Source: Phycisphaerae bacterium (GTDB lineage: Bacteria > Planctomycetota > Phycisphaerae > UBA1845 > PWPN01). Taken from it: a stretch of 17,023 nt of DNA. Under the pieces are notes generated by a model that did no database searches, had not been told where the DNA came from, and was given only the letters and a program-made list of their open reading frames with translations. The stretch spans positions 1 to 17,023 of the forward strand of contig JAPKGY010000010.1 in assembly GCA_026647385.1 (NCBI GenBank), given 5' to 3'. Each line of letters begins with the position of its first letter. Within the stretch, counting starts at the first letter, position 1. Below, one piece after another: positions 7,141 through 14,375 of the stretch. The position numbers were made by a program, and so were the translations under genes.

Positions 7141-8103
7141 TCACGGTATCAGCACGATCTTGCCGTAGGCACTCGTTTCGAGCACCTCGTGATGGGCGCG
7201 AGGGGCCTCCGCCAGAGGCATTTCCCGGCCGACGATCGGGTTGAGTGTTCCGGCGGTCAGGCCGGCGCCGATGGCGGCGTGGATCTCGGCCAATTCGGCG
7301 GGCGCGGCGTTCATCAGCGTCATTCCCAGAATGCTTGAATCGCGGGCCATCGTCGCTCGCGGGTTGATTTCGATCGTTCCGCGATTGCCGATCACGACGA
7401 CCCGGCCGAACTTGGCAAGGATCTCCAGGTCCCGGGCGAGGTTGACGTTGGCGAGCATCTCCAGAATGACGTCCACCCCGCGCCCCGCGGTCAGTTCCAT
7501 CGCCTTCTGGAAGTGTTCCGGCTCGCGGTGGTTCAGGACGCAGGTGGCCCCGTGTGCGGTCACCAGTTCCCGGCCTCGATCGCTGCCGACCGTGGCGATC
7601 GTAACCATTCCGGCGGCCCTGGCCCATTGGAGGCAGGCCAGTCCGACGCCGCCGCTCGCGCCGTGGATCAGGACCGTTTCGCCGGGACGCGCCCGAGCCT
7701 TGTGAAACACTGCCCGGTAAGCCGTCGCGTAGGGCACGTTCAGTGCGGCCCCCTGAGCAAACGAGAATTGCCCGGGCAGCTTGTGGACCTGGTCCTGTCC
7801 GCAGAGGGTCTTTTCGGCGTAGGTGCCGGTGAGAGAACCGCCGACGTACACCGGGTCGCCCGTGCGGATGGCTCGGACGCCGTCGCCGACGGCCTCGACG
7901 ATCCCGGCTGCGTCACTGCCCGGTGTGTAGGGCAGGGCAGGCTTGATCGCGTATTGCCCCGTGCGGATATAGCTGTCCACCGGGTTCACCCCGACGGCTT
8001 TGAGGGCGACGACGACCTGCTCGGGTCCGGGCTTCGGCGCGGGGCAATCCTCGATCTGCATGACTTCCGGTGGACCGAACTGGCGGACGACGATGGCTTT
8101 CAT
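7141..8103 (-). CDS. NADPH:quinone oxidoreductase / zeta-crystallin-like medium-chain dehydrogenase
   Basis: This 320-residue enzyme of the medium-chain dehydrogenase/reductase superfamily has an N-terminal GroES-like domain (MKAIVVRQFGPPEVMQIED, VGVNPVDSYIRTGQY, YTPGSDAAGIVEAVGDGV). Its Rossmann domain has the nucleotide-binding motif HGASGGVG (147-154). The structural-zinc Cys cluster and catalytic Cys/His of alcohol dehydrogenases are absent, which fits the quinone reductase branch: NADPH-dependent reduction of quinones or alpha,beta-unsaturated carbonyls. The length is normal and intact. AGGAG 9 bases upstream supports the start at 8103. A -10-like TACAAT lies on the minus strand at 8135-8140, without a good -35. 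It diverges from the toxin-antitoxin pair. Confidence 0.9.
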   Translation of the reverse strand: MKAIVVRQFGPPEVMQIEDCPAPKPGPEQVVVALKAVGVNPVDSYIRTGQYAIKPALPYTPGSDAAGIVEAVGDGVRAIRTGDPVYVGGSLTGTYAEKTLCGQDQVHKLPGQFSFAQGAALNVPYATAYRAVFHKARARPGETVLIHGASGGVGLACLQWARAAGMVTIATVGSDRGRELVTAHGATCVLNHREPEHFQKAMELTAGRGVDVILEMLANVNLARDLEILAKFGRVVVIGNRGTIEINPRATMARDSSILGMTLMNAAPAELAEIHAAIGAGLTAGTLNPIVGREMPLAEAPRAHHEVLETSAYGKIVLIP

Positions 8104-8273
8104 GATCGAATCACTCCTATCCCCCGTGCTCCAGATTGTACGGTGGGTCCGGGATCAATGCTCGTCCGGTGGCGTGGCGATGCCCATCCCCTGCTCGGCG
8201 TTCCTTTTCCGCCTCAGCCGTCGAGTTCGCCTGCCATGAGATCGACCTGCCGATGCGAACCGCCCGCGGCGGA

Positions 8274-8302
8274 TTGATGTTGGGGAATCGCTATCGTATA
8301 AA
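8274..8302 (+). promoter_or_regulatory. Promoter of the toxin-antitoxin pair, possibly giving a leaderless mRNA
   Basis: TTGATG (8274-8279, 4 of 6), a 17-base spacer and TATAAA (8297-8302, 5 of 6) form a good sigma70-type promoter. A start 6-8 bases after the -10 falls at 8308-8310, on or beside the antitoxin GTG (8310-8312). There is no room for a ribosome-binding site, so the mRNA may be leaderless. Confidence 0.5.
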
Positions 8303-8309
8303 ATGCAGC

Positions 8310-8492
8310 GTGACGATACGAGAAAAAGCTATTCAGGTAGTCCAGGATTTGCCTGACGACGCGTCCGTCGAGGACGCGATGGAACGACTTCTCCTTCCGG
8401 TGAAGATCGAACGGGGGCTCCAGCAGGCTGACTCGGGGCAGACCATCGCCCACGCGCACGCCAGGGAGAGGATGGCGAAGCGGCTGAAGTGA
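8310..8492 (+). CDS. Small antitoxin-like protein of a RelE/ParE-type toxin-antitoxin pair
   Basis: This is a 60-residue protein starting VTIREKAIQVVQDLPDDASV, then EDAMERLLLPVKIERGLQQA and ending SGQTIAHAHARERMAKRLK. The pattern 'kv..iq.LPddas.ed.ie.l....kie.Gl.q...G..ish.ea..r' is common in small antitoxins encoded just before RelE/ParE toxins. They bind and neutralise the toxin and usually repress their own promoter. The GTG at 8310 is chosen because the conserved part begins there and a promoter ends just before it. An in-frame ATG at 8278 overlaps the -35 box and is unlikely. It overlaps the toxin by 4 bases (GTGA), implying translational coupling. I see no DNA-binding motif I can name, so the family stays general. 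Confidence 0.68.
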   Translation: MTIREKAIQVVQDLPDDASVEDAMERLLLPVKIERGLQQADSGQTIAHAHARERMAKRLK

Positions 8493-8779
8493 GATGGACG
8501 CCTCAAGCGGTGGACGACCTCGAGGCCATCGCTGGACTCATCGCCGATGATTCGTCCCACTTTGCGAGCCTGTTCGTGATGGAGGTGCTCGCAGCCGTCG
8601 AAAGAGTTGCAGAATTCCCCTGCCTCGGATGAGAGGTTCCCGAGACGCGAGATCCGGCTTTGCGCGCGATGATCCTCGGGACCTGTCGAATGGTCTACCG
8701 GGTGAGTCAGGATCTTGTCGAGGTCCTCACCGTATACCCTGGATCCAGGTTGCTCGACCCTTCGCGCATACGCCGATAA
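8489..8779 (+). pseudogene. RelE/ParE-family toxin interrupted by an in-frame TGA
   Basis: A 96-codon frame starts at GTG 8489, overlapping the antitoxin stop, and ends at TAA 8777-8779. It reads VRWTPQAVDDLEAIAGLIAD, then a helix VMEVLAAVERVAEFPCLG, then TGA (8630-8632), then EVPETRDPALRAMILG, CRMVYRVSQDLVEVLTVYPG and SRLLDPSRIRR. This matches the ParE/RelE fold: 'rWt..A..dLe.I', 'P.lGR.vPE', 'R.v.g.yRivYrv..d.v.vltV..g.r.l'. The stop sits exactly where the family has Arg in 'GR.VPE', and CGA to TGA is one transition. The C-terminal half, with the RNA-cleaving or gyrase-binding surface, would be lost. The frame is otherwise clean, so the change is recent, a sequencing error, or rarely read through. 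Confidence 0.66.
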
Positions 8780-8826
8780 CAACATGATCGAGAAGCGTAT
8801 GCGGTAGCACGTTTCAAGTTGGAATC

Positions 8827-10577
8827 TCACCCATTTACCGTCGGTGGGCCGGCGATCAGGTCGAACTCCTGAATGGCGGAGGTGTCGCCGCTGCGGACGA
8901 CTTCGAGGTCGCGGCGCAGGGTCGGCAGGCCTGTTTCGATGAACCGGCGGGCGACCGCTTTCTTCCGTTCGCAGGCGGCCGCCTGCCTGAGCAGCAGGTG
9001 GCCGATGATAACCACGAGGGCGGCGTCGACGAGTTTTCGGCCGTGGAGATCCATGTACTCGTTGCCGCGCTGCTTGATGAACTGGATGGCATCCAGGACC
9101 TGCCGTTTGGCTTCGACGACTTTCTGTTTGAGGGCCGCCAGGTCCGCATCGGAGTACTCGGCGGCCTCGCATTCGGAGGCGAACGAGTCGAACGCGCCCG
9201 AGCACACTCCGCGGACGGCGGCCACGATCTGGAGCTGGCTGGTGCCCTCGTAGATCGTCGTGATTCGCGCGTCGCGCAGGTATCGCTCGACGGGGTAATC
9301 CTGCATGTAGCCCGATCCGCCGAGGACCTGGATCGCGTCGTTGGCGACCCGGATGGACATTTCGGATGCGTAGTACTTGCTCATCGGGGTGAGCATGCCG
9401 TTGAGCCGCTTGTAGGTTCGCGAATCGGCCCGGCGGCGTTTCATCTCGTCGGGGTCGGTGGGGGGCTTGAACTCCATGACCCGCAGGTTGTTGTTCTCGA
9501 AGTCGCACACCTTGGCGGTCTCGTAGACCAGGGCCCGGGCGGCCTCGATGGCGATCTTCATGTCCGCGACCAGCTCGGCGACGGCGGGTAGCCGTTCGAT
9601 GGAGACGCCGAACTGTTTGCGGGTGTGGGCGTACAGGCGGGCGACGCGATAGGCGGCTTCGGCCACGCCCAGGGACTGAGCGGCGATGCCGACGCGGGCG
9701 CCGTTCATCAGGGCCATGACGTAGGTGATGAGGCCTCGCTGGCGTTCGCCGATCAGCTTGGCGGGGCAATCGTCGAACACCAGCTCGCACGTCGGCGAGC
9801 CGTGGATGCCCAGCTTGTGCTCGAGGTGCCGGACCTTGACTCGCTCGCAGCGCTCCGCCAGGTACAGACTCAGTCCCCGGCCGTCCTTGATCTCCGGCTC
9901 GCTGCGGGCCAGGACGAGGAGGACTTCGCCGCACCCGTTGGTGATGAACCGCTTCACGCCCGTGAGCCGCCAGTGGCCGTCGGTATCCTGCCATGCGCGC
10001 AAGGCGACGGCCTGCAGATCGCTGCCGGCGTCCGGCTCGGTCAGGACCATCGCGCCGGTGACCTCGCCTTCGGCGAACTTCGGCAGATACTCATTCTTGA
10101 TTTCGTCGTTGGCGAAGGCGTTGATCGTCTCGGCGATGCCCTGCAGGCCGAAGATGTTCATCAGCGAGCAGTCCGCCCGGCTGACGATTTCCGTCGCCAT
10201 CGTGTAGACGAGATTGGGGCAGTTCAGCCCGCCGTACTTGCGCGGCAGGGTGAAGCCCATGAGGTCGGCTTTGGAGAGCACGTCAGGTTCTTTCGCACGC
10301 CCTCGCCGAGGGTGACCGTGCCATCCTCGTTGAGGTGGTTGCCCTCGATATCGACCTGTTCGGCCCGCGGGGCGATGTGGTTGCCGGCGATATCGCCGAC
10401 CACGCGGAGGATGCGCCGGTAGTTGTCGATGGCGTCGGCCGCATCGCGCGGGGCGTAATCGGCGCCGGCTCCGTTGTTCTCGGTGAAGTGATCCTCCTGG
10501 ACGGCCGCGATCGCCGCGAGATCCATGTGCTCGAACAGGAATCTGATGTCATCGTTGTCGTCGAAAAAGTTGGGCAT
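8827..10577 (-). CDS. Acyl-CoA dehydrogenase (583-residue type), frameshifted near 10283
   Basis: This flavoenzyme oxidises acyl-CoA to trans-2-enoyl-CoA, or works in reverse with an ETF. It is split into 10577 down to about 10282 (MPNFFDDNDDIRFLFEHMDL to EGVRKNL) and a second frame from about 10281 to 8827 (LSKADLMGFTLPRKYGGL onward). Adding one base in the CTGAC context (10282-10286) joins them into 583 residues with Asp99-Val100 restored. In that numbering, TEPDAGSD (180-187) is the flavin/substrate motif. RKQFG is near 320, and YEGTSQLQ carries the catalytic Glu444. A helical C-terminal extension of about 130 residues is typical of the long forms encoded beside etfBA. The ATG at 10577 lacks a clear ribosome-binding site. 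It is the third gene of the etfB-etfA operon, 190 bases after etfA. Whether the break is real or a sequencing error is undecided. Confidence 0.85.
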
Positions 10578-10636
10578 TGTTCGTTGGTCCGTACAAAACC
10601 AGAGTCGTATTCAGTCGCTGGAAGGGGCAGAGGTAC

Positions 10637-10708
10637 AAGGCAGCGAGGCACAAAGTGTGGAGCAGGATTGCCCGTATCTTTCTTTGAGCCTTTGTCCCTC
10701 GCTGCCTT
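10637..10708. repeat. Inverted repeat between etfA and the acyl-CoA dehydrogenase gene
   Basis: AAGGCAGCGAGGCACAAAG (10637-10655) and CTTTGTCCCTCGCTGCCTT (10690-10708) pair at 18 of 19 positions around a 34-base loop. It lies in the 190-base gap inside the etf operon. A large hairpin there could reduce or stabilise downstream expression. No T-run follows the hairpin on the minus strand, so it is not a standard terminator. Confidence 0.55.
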
Positions 10709-10727
10709 TGCGCCTTCTCGTCCCGGC

Positions 10728-10755
10728 CTCCTGACTCCTGACTCCTGTCTCCTGA
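10728..10755. repeat. Four tandem heptamers (CTCCTGA)
   Basis: Four head-to-tail copies of CTCCTGA occur, the third ending in T instead of A. On the minus (transcribed) strand this reads TCAGGAG four times, each holding a Shine-Dalgarno-like AGGAG. It begins 12 bases downstream of the etfA stop and has no start codon in a useful position, so it is probably a slippage-prone microsatellite. Confidence 0.6.
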
Positions 10756-10767
10756 GTTCCGTTTCGC

Positions 10768-11802
10768 TTACCCGTTTCCTCGTTCCCTGATCGCTTCGAT
10801 CATCATCGGGATCACCTTGGTGAGATCGCCGACGATTCCGTAATGGGCCACGGAGAAGATCGGAGCGTCCTTGTCCCAATTGATGGCGATGATCTTGGCG
10901 GACTCTTCCATGCCCGCGCGGTGCTGGACGGCGCCGCTGATGCCGCAGGCGATGTAGAGCGCCGGCCTGACGGTCGTGCCGGTCTGGCCGATCTGATGTT
11001 CCTTGCCGATGTAGCCGCCGTCGACGGCCGCCCGCGACGCGCCGACCGCGCCGCCGATCGCGCCGGCCAGGTCGTGGATCAGTTTGAAGTTGTCCTTGCT
11101 CCCGACCCCGCCCCCGCCGGCGACGATGACCCGCGCGCCCTTGAGATTCACCTTCCGCGGCTCGCGATGGCGCTGGATGAGCCGGACCGCCAGGTCGAGG
11201 TCGTTGAAGCTCACCTTTTCGTCGATGATTTCGCCGCTTCGCCGCGGATCGCCCCCGTTCATCCGCATGACGCCCTCGCGCACGGTCGCCATCTGAGGCC
11301 AGCGTTCGGGGTTGATGATGGTGGCGATGATGTTTCCGCCGAATGCCGGCCTGATCTGCAGCAGGAGGTTCTTGTGAACCTTGCCCGCCCGCTTGTCCTC
11401 GTGGTCGCCGAGATCCAGGTCGGTGCAGTCGGCGGTAAGCCCCGCCCGCATTTCCGAGGCGATACGGGGTGCGAGGTCGCGCCCCAGTGCCGTGGCGCCG
11501 TAGAGTACGATCTGTGGCTTGTATTTGTGAATCAGTTGGCAAGCCACCCGCGCGTAGGGCAGGGTGCGGTAATGCTCGAGCTTCGTGTCGTGTACGTGGT
11601 AGACGCGGTCAACACCGTGGGCGATGAGTCGATAAGCCAGTTCGCGGACGTTCCAGCCCGCCAGGACGGCGCCCACCTTCACGCCCAAACGGTCCGCCAA
11701 CTCGCGGGCCTTGCCGCACAGTTCGAGCGATACGTCGTTGAGGCTTTCGTCTTCCTGTTCGGCGAAAACCCAGACCTCTCCCTGTCGATTCGGTTCGATC
11801 AT
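10768..11802 (-). CDS. etfA: Electron transfer flavoprotein, alpha subunit
   Basis: This 344-residue subunit of the EtfAB heterodimer carries FAD and exchanges electrons with acyl-CoA dehydrogenase. The N-terminal alpha/beta domain begins EVWVFAEQEDESLNDVSLEL. The C-terminal FAD domain is clear: VIVAGGGGVGSKDNFKLIHD, AIGGAVGASRAAVDGGYI, HQIGQTGTTVRPALYIACGI, SGAVQHRAGM and the closing IAINWDKDAPIF...HYGIVGDL. The length is slightly above the usual 310-330. It starts 33 bases after the etfB stop and its ribosome-binding site is weak (GGGA at a distance), suggesting coupling to etfB. The huge antisense frame at 10843-12771 is a shadow. No defect is seen. Confidence 0.95.
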   Translation of the reverse strand: MIEPNRQGEVWVFAEQEDESLNDVSLELCGKARELADRLGVKVGAVLAGWNVRELAYRLIAHGVDRVYHVHDTKLEHYRTLPYARVACQLIHKYKPQIVLYGATALGRDLAPRIASEMRAGLTADCTDLDLGDHEDKRAGKVHKNLLLQIRPAFGGNIIATIINPERWPQMATVREGVMRMNGGDPRRSGEIIDEKVSFNDLDLAVRLIQRHREPRKVNLKGARVIVAGGGGVGSKDNFKLIHDLAGAIGGAVGASRAAVDGGYIGKEHQIGQTGTTVRPALYIACGISGAVQHRAGMEESAKIIAINWDKDAPIFSVAHYGIVGDLTKVIPMMIEAIRERGNG

Positions 11803-11835
11803 GCCAGATGTTTCCCGTTAATGGCTCTTTGCGGA

Positions 11836-12750
11836 TCAGCCGATCGTGTGATCGACGATCAGTTCGTGGATCAACTGTTTCACGCCGGCCTTGTCGGCGG
11901 AAACTTCGGTATATCCCTGCTTGGTCAGGACGATGGACTGGATGCGGTGGACTTTGGTCGGCGAGCCGGCCAATCCGCACCAGGTCAAGTCCGCTTTGAT
12001 GTCGTCGAGGTTCCACTGCTCGATGAGCAGGCCTTGGGCCTTGAGGGCCTCGGCTTGTTGGGCGATCTGGGCAGCCTTGGCGGTGTCCGTCAGATCCGGA
12101 GTCGCCTGGGTCAATTCCTTTTCGAGTTCGATGGGCGCCCGGGCTCGTTTATACCGCATGAGCCGGCGAGCGGCGGCCGGCCGGGGCACGTTGGCGGTGT
12201 CGAGGACGGTAATCAGCACGGGCAGCGGGCTTTCGAGCACTTCCCATCCGCTGCCGGTGTTCCGTCGGACGCGCACGGTGTGGTTAATCAGGTCCACGAC
12301 TTGCTCGAAATAGGTGACCTGGGGGATGCCGAGCTTCTCGGCCATCTGCGGGCCGACCTGGGCGGTGTCGCCGTCGATCGCCTGTCGGCCGCAGAACACG
12401 AAATCGTACGATCCGACTTGGCGGACAGCCTGGCTGAGGATGTAGCTGGTGGCCAGGGTGTCGCTGGCCGCCGCCCGGCGGTCGGTGAGCAGGATGGCCC
12501 GGTCGGCGCCCCGGAACAGACACTCGCGGAGGACTTCGCATGCGCCGGGCGGGCCCATGGTGATCGCGGTCACCCGGCCGCCCAATCGGTCCCGGATTTC
12601 CAGGGCGGCTTCGAGCGCGTTGAGGTCTTCGGGGTTGAAAATCGCGGGCAGGGCGGCCCGGTTGACCGTCCCGTCCTCTTTCATCGCATCCCCGGTCACG
12701 TTGCTGGTGTCCGGGACCTGTTTAACGCATACGACACAATCGTAGCCCAA
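11836..12750 (-). CDS. etfB: Electron transfer flavoprotein, beta subunit (TTG start)
   Basis: This 304-residue subunit partners EtfA. Diagnostic pieces are CVKQVPDTSNVTGDAMKEDG, NPEDLNALEAALEIRD, ITMGPPGACEVLRECLFRGA, CGRQAIDGDTAQVGPQ (nucleotide-binding signature), and VLDTANVPRPAAARRLMRYK (EtfB family pattern). The open frame runs to 12876, but the first 42 residues lack conservation features and cross repeats. AGAGGAG lies 8 bases before TTG at 12750, and the protein then reads as a normal EtfB N-terminus (GYDCVVCVKQ), so TTG is the start. AMP or a second FAD would bind here depending on ETF class; I cannot tell which from motifs alone. It is the first gene of etfB-etfA-acyl-CoA dehydrogenase. 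I see no good promoter just upstream, only repeats. Confidence 0.94.
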   Translation of the reverse strand: MGYDCVVCVKQVPDTSNVTGDAMKEDGTVNRAALPAIFNPEDLNALEAALEIRDRLGGRVTAITMGPPGACEVLRECLFRGADRAILLTDRRAAASDTLATSYILSQAVRQVGSYDFVFCGRQAIDGDTAQVGPQMAEKLGIPQVTYFEQVVDLINHTVRVRRNTGSGWEVLESPLPVLITVLDTANVPRPAAARRLMRYKRARAPIELEKELTQATPDLTDTAKAAQIAQQAEALKAQGLLIEQWNLDDIKADLTWCGLAGSPTKVHRIQSIVLTKQGYTEVSADKAGVKQLIHELIVDHTIG

Positions 12751-13088
12751 AGCGGTCGCTCCTCTAACTAACGCCGTTTTCGGTGAGAGCCTTTCGTTGT
12801 GCTGCGGCCATCTCTCCGCAGGTAAGTCGCCATGGCGACCTGGCTGTACCGTGCAGGCAAGATGCCTGCACCACAAGGGCCGGGCGAAACTGGCTTACCG
12901 AAAACGGCACTAACGCTTACCGAAAACGGCACTAACGGTTTGGTGAATCGTCCCGTTCGTGGAATCGGAGCGTGGGATGTTACTGGCTGGGCGGGAGTCC
13001 GTCAAGCTTGTCCGGGGGTGTCCGGGGCACTAAAGTAGGTCGCGTCTTCTCCTGGGATCGCGAACGAGCTTGGCCGAGAGGAACCGCC
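12751..13088. other. 338-base divergent intergenic region rich in repeats
   Basis: This region separates etfB (leftward) from the guanine-deaminase-like gene (rightward). It holds the composite palindrome/tandem element at 12772-12936. Bases 12937-13088 show nothing I recognise beyond the guaD-like ribosome-binding site. The frames entering from either gene (12832-13038 +, the 12972 start) lack ribosome-binding sites and family similarity. Confidence 0.6.
12772..12936. repeat. Composite palindromic element with two perfect tandem 22-mers
   Basis: Outer inverted parts are GCCGTTTTCGGT (12772-12783) and ACCGAAAACGGC, the latter present twice. Between them lie a perfect 14-base palindrome GTCGCCATGGCGAC (12826-12839) and a 9-bp hairpin GTGCAGGCA-aga-TGCCTGCAC (12851-12871). 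The right end consists of two identical adjacent 22-base units, 12893-12914 and 12915-12936. There is no coding capacity. The layout suggests a non-autonomous mobile or REP/BIME-type element inserted upstream of etfB. Confidence 0.55.
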
Positions 13089-14369
13089 ATGCCGACCCTT
13101 CACGGCACGTTGCTGCAACCCCGATCGACCGCGCAGTGCGATGTGACCGCCTCTGCGGTGGTGGAGTTCGGCGAGGATGGCCGATTCGCCGAGGTTCGGT
13201 CCGGCAAGCCCAAGGGGCGGGACGTCCTGGGCGGGGACGGGCGCTGGATTCTCCCCGGCTTTATCGATGCGCATCTCCATTTGCCCCAGTGGGACCGGCG
13301 GGGCATCGATGGGATGGCCCTCTTCGACTGGCTGGACCGGGTCGTGTACCCCGCGGAGCTTCGTTTTCGCGATCCCGACCTGGCGGAGAAGCTGACCCAC
13401 GACTTCGTGACCGGGCTGATCACCAACGGCACGACGACGGTGGCCGCCTTCGGGAGTCCGTACGCCGAGTCGACGGACCGGTCGTTCCGGGTGCTGGCCG
13501 AGCGGGGCTATCGCGCGGTTTTCGGCAAGATCCTCAACGACATGAACTGCCCGCCCGGGCTCTGCGAGCCGGCTGACAAGGCGCTGGAGGAGTCCCGGAT
13601 GCTGGCCGCCAAGTGGCATAACGCCGAGGCCGGGCGGCTCCGCTACGCCTTCAGCCCGCGGATGCCGAGCTGTTGCAGCGAGAAGCTCCTGCGCGGTTCA
13701 GCCGCACTGGCCGACATGCTCCAGTGTCATGTGCAGACCCACGTCGGGGAGTCGTCGGCGGTTGTCCACGCCTCGCGCGAGACGCACCCCGATCAGATCG
13801 ACGACGTCGACGTGTTCGCGGAGATGGGGCTGCTGACGCCTCGCACATTGCTCGGCCACGGTGTGTTCCTGGATCAGCAGCGTCGGCGTCAGGTGGCCGA
13901 GTCCGGCACCGCGCTGGTTCATTGTCCGACGGCGAACCTGTTTCTCCAGAGCGGGCTGATGGATTACGTGGCCCATCGGGCGGCCGGGATTCGAATGGCC
14001 CTGGGCAGCAGCGTGGCCGGCGGTTTCGAGGTATTCATGCCGCGCGTGGCGGTGGCGGCTCTTCAGACCGCCAAGGCGCTGAAGGTTCACGCGATTCCGC
14101 GCGGGGCGCATCCCGTGCCCGGGCCGGCCGAGGCGTGGTGGATGTTGACCCGCGGAGCGGCGGAGGCCCTGGGCTGGGCCGATGCCATCGGCTCGATCGA
14201 GCCGGGCTTCCAGGCGGACTGTCTGGTCGTCAGACCGGAACCGTGGATCGCGGACCTGCCGCCTCAGCAGCAAGTCTCGGCGCTGCTGTATACCTTGCAG
14301 CCGTGCCAGATCGAGCATGTCTTCATCGCGGGCAAACGGGTCGGGCCTGGAACACCGGCGCCGACGTGA
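13089..14369 (+). CDS. guaD: Guanine-deaminase-like amidohydrolase lacking the usual metal-ligand Asp
   Basis: This 426-residue amidohydrolase-superfamily protein is closest in motif to guanine deaminase, which converts guanine to xanthine in purine salvage. Seen are PGFIDAHLHLPQ (His62, His64), the guanine-deaminase segment FSPRMPSCCSEKL (189-200), QTHVGES (His218, Glu221), LLGHGVFLD (His257) and HCPTANLFLQSG. The expected GTD.(A/G)GG segment, whose Asp is a metal ligand and catalytic base, reads LGSSVAGGFEVFM: Ser308 replaces Asp. Activity may be lost or changed. A ribosome-binding GAGAGG lies about 7 bases before the ATG at 13089; the longer frame from 12972 is less likely. It ends 6 bases from the end of rnfB. 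The symbol is by similarity only. Confidence 0.78.
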   Translation: MPTLHGTLLQPRSTAQCDVTASAVVEFGEDGRFAEVRSGKPKGRDVLGGDGRWILPGFIDAHLHLPQWDRRGIDGMALFDWLDRVVYPAELRFRDPDLAEKLTHDFVTGLITNGTTTVAAFGSPYAESTDRSFRVLAERGYRAVFGKILNDMNCPPGLCEPADKALEESRMLAAKWHNAEAGRLRYAFSPRMPSCCSEKLLRGSAALADMLQCHVQTHVGESSAVVHASRETHPDQIDDVDVFAEMGLLTPRTLLGHGVFLDQQRRRQVAESGTALVHCPTANLFLQSGLMDYVAHRAAGIRMALGSSVAGGFEVFMPRVAVAALQTAKALKVHAIPRGAHPVPGPAEAWWMLTRGAAEALGWADAIGSIEPGFQADCLVVRPEPWIADLPPQQQVSALLYTLQPCQIEHVFIAGKRVGPGTPAPT

Positions 14370-14375
14370 GGGGGG

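Noticed and set aside
8630..8632. TGA as a selenocysteine codon in the toxin
   Set aside because: The family has Arg here, no selenoprotein relatives are known to me, and no SECIS-like hairpin is obvious directly after the codon.
8333..9994. 553-residue minus-strand frame
   Set aside because: Most of it is the Arg/Pro-rich out-of-frame reading of the acyl-CoA dehydrogenase gene; the rest is antisense to the toxin-antitoxin pair.
10843..12771. 642-residue open frame on the plus strand
   Set aside because: It lies wholly antisense to etfA and etfB, which have clear family motifs. The frame stays open because of GC-rich codon use, and its sequence has no recognisable domain.
12893..12936. Possible CRISPR array
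   Set aside because: Only two repeat units, directly adjacent with no spacers, and no cas genes in the window.
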